From: Chloroflexota bacterium
GTDB taxonomy: Bacteria > Chloroflexota > Dehalococcoidia > Lucifugimonadales > JADFKI01
NCBI GenBank assembly: GCA_022565015.1
Contig: JADFKI010000222.1
Location: 1 to 6,327, forward strand
Reading direction: 5' to 3'
DNA length: 6,327 nucleotides
The notes under the pieces were generated by a model, which searched no databases, was not told where the DNA came from, and saw nothing but the letters and a program-made list of their open reading frames with translations. A program made the position numbers and the translations under genes. The stretch's first letter is position 1, and every line of letters starts with the position of its first letter. Below, piece after piece: positions 5,944 to 6,327 of the stretch.

Positions 5944-6099
5944 TTAAGGGGTCGGACATCCTGGCCTTTCCCCGTGAACGGGGGAAGGAACTTTGTCTCT
6001 CGCTTCTTCCGTTGAAAGGAATCCCCGACCGGCCTTCCTTTCGTCGGTGGAATGCTCAAGTTCGCCATGGCAAATCTTGCAGCGGCCCTGAATTTCCAT
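5944..6099 (-). CDS. Small CxxC protein translationally coupled to the SCP2 gene
   Basis: A 51-residue frame whose ATG (6097-6099) overlaps the stop of the SCP2 gene as TAATG, a classic arrangement for coupled translation. The protein begins MEIQGRCKICHGELEHSTDE and continues through RKAGRGFLSTEEARDK. Cys7 and Cys10 make a CxxC knuckle like the first half of a zinc ribbon. Where a second pair would be expected (a FCSxxC-type motif) the sequence is FLSTEEA, so the second half appears lost or replaced. The last ~15 residues are encoded by a strong hairpin that may be an inserted repeat. No function is assigned. A chance overlap is possible, but the peptide looks protein-like up to about residue 36. 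Could also be a decaying gene. Confidence 0.45.
   Translation of the reverse strand: MEIQGRCKICHGELEHSTDERKAGRGFLSTEEARDKVPSPVHGERPGCPTP
5965..5988. repeat. Strong palindromic hairpin, possible dispersed intergenic repeat
   Basis: A 10-bp stem with one G-T pair: 5965-5974 (CCTTTCCCCG) pairs with 5979-5988 (CGGGGGAAGG) around the loop TGAA. It lies inside the 3' end of the small CxxC frame, on the path between SCP2 and the amidohydrolase. No T-run follows on either strand, so it is not a standard terminator. Its form resembles dispersed REP-like palindromes; only one copy is in this window. Confidence 0.55.
6009..6047. repeat. Second long hairpin in the SCP2 downstream region
   Basis: GAAAGGAA (6014-6021) and TTCCTTTC (6035-6042) form a perfect 8-bp stem. 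It extends outward through a T-G pair and one T-T mismatch to CCG (6009-6011) with CGG (6045-6047). The loop is 13 bases. It lies within the small CxxC frame and, like its neighbour, lacks a T-run. It may stabilise the SCP2 transcript or be part of a repeat. Confidence 0.45.
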
Positions 6100-6327
6100 T
6101 ACAAGGCGTTTGCGCCAACCGGGAACCACCGTTGGAATTCGAGGGCAAGGCCAATGTCGCCTTCAATTTTCAGTTTATCGGTAGTAAGGGCCGTGTCGAT
6201 GGTGAGACGTCCCCAGGCAATCAAGCTGAAGGTTTCTGTGTCGCACTGGAAGGTCACGTCGGCCTTCCCCGTTTCAGCAGACCACACTCCGGCCTTTTCG
6301 CCGTCGATCACGATGTCGTAATTTCTC
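6099..6327 (-). CDS. SCP2 sterol-transfer domain protein (C-terminal part, 5' end outside window)
   Basis: The frame enters from the right edge and ends at TAA 6099-6101, giving 75 residues. It reads RNYDIVIDGEKAGVWSAE, then GKADVTFQCDTETFSLIAWG, RLTIDTALTTDKLKIEGD and IGLALEFQRWFPV. This is the second half of an SCP2 domain: the aDvt...d.e.f..l..G core, the KLKIEGD block and the closing helix. Such domains bind lipids or CoA esters in a hydrophobic tunnel; in bacteria they occur alone or fused to other enzymes, and which applies here cannot be seen. An internal GTG at 6311 is not the true start because the domain already runs upstream of it. The stop overlaps the next small gene as TAATG. 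Confidence 0.85.
   Translation of the reverse strand, partial: RNYDIVIDGEKAGVWSAETGKADVTFQCDTETFSLIAWGRLTIDTALTTDKLKIEGDIGLALEFQRWFPVGANAL

Noticed and set aside
1..6327. CRISPR array, insertion sequence or tandem repeats
   Set aside because: No regularly spaced repeats, no transposase motifs and no paired terminal repeats were found on reading both strands.

Overview
The window is a piece of bacterial DNA holding two gene blocks that point towards each other. Block one (+ strand, bases 1-2340) has the last codons of an unidentified gene, a class I SAM-dependent O-methyltransferase, and a CaiB/BaiF family III CoA-transferase. Block two (- strand, reading from 6327 down to 3120) has the 3' part of an SCP2 sterol-carrier gene, a small gene coupled to it by TAATG, an Amidohydro_2 metal-dependent hydrolase/decarboxylase, a PIG-L/LmbE zinc deacetylase, and a small basic protein I do not recognise. 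The two blocks are separated by about 780 bases (2341-3119) without a convincing gene.

Organism: the mix of CaiB/BaiF transferase, Amidohydro_2 enzyme, LmbE deacetylase and SCP2 protein, in moderately GC-rich DNA with GTG and TTG starts, is typical of uncultured environmental heterotrophs such as Dehalococcoidia/SAR202-type Chloroflexota, Tectomicrobia or actinobacteria-like lineages. Nothing here fixes the phylum; no rRNA or ribosomal gene is present. Base composition is mosaic. Hand counts of 60-base lines give 37-48 % GC in most of the methyltransferase gene and about 45 % in a line of the central gap, against 60-62 % in the CoA-transferase gene. This suggests the methyltransferase and some gap DNA have a different history from the surrounding metabolic genes.

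How the genes may work together: the methyltransferase and CoA-transferase are five bases apart and could be one transcript that modifies a small (perhaps aromatic) acid or phenol. The amidohydrolase has its own promoter-like sequence overlapped by an inverted repeat, and could feed the downstream LmbE gene. A shared pathway is inference only.

No CRISPR array, tRNA, rRNA, transposase or complete mobile element is visible. The points most worth a second look are the TAATG-coupled small protein with half of a zinc-ribbon signature, the two strong hairpins inside its reading frame, the palindrome-bearing promoter of the small basic protein, and the compositional break at the methyltransferase/CoA-transferase junction. 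I did not find a convincing new multi-gene system.
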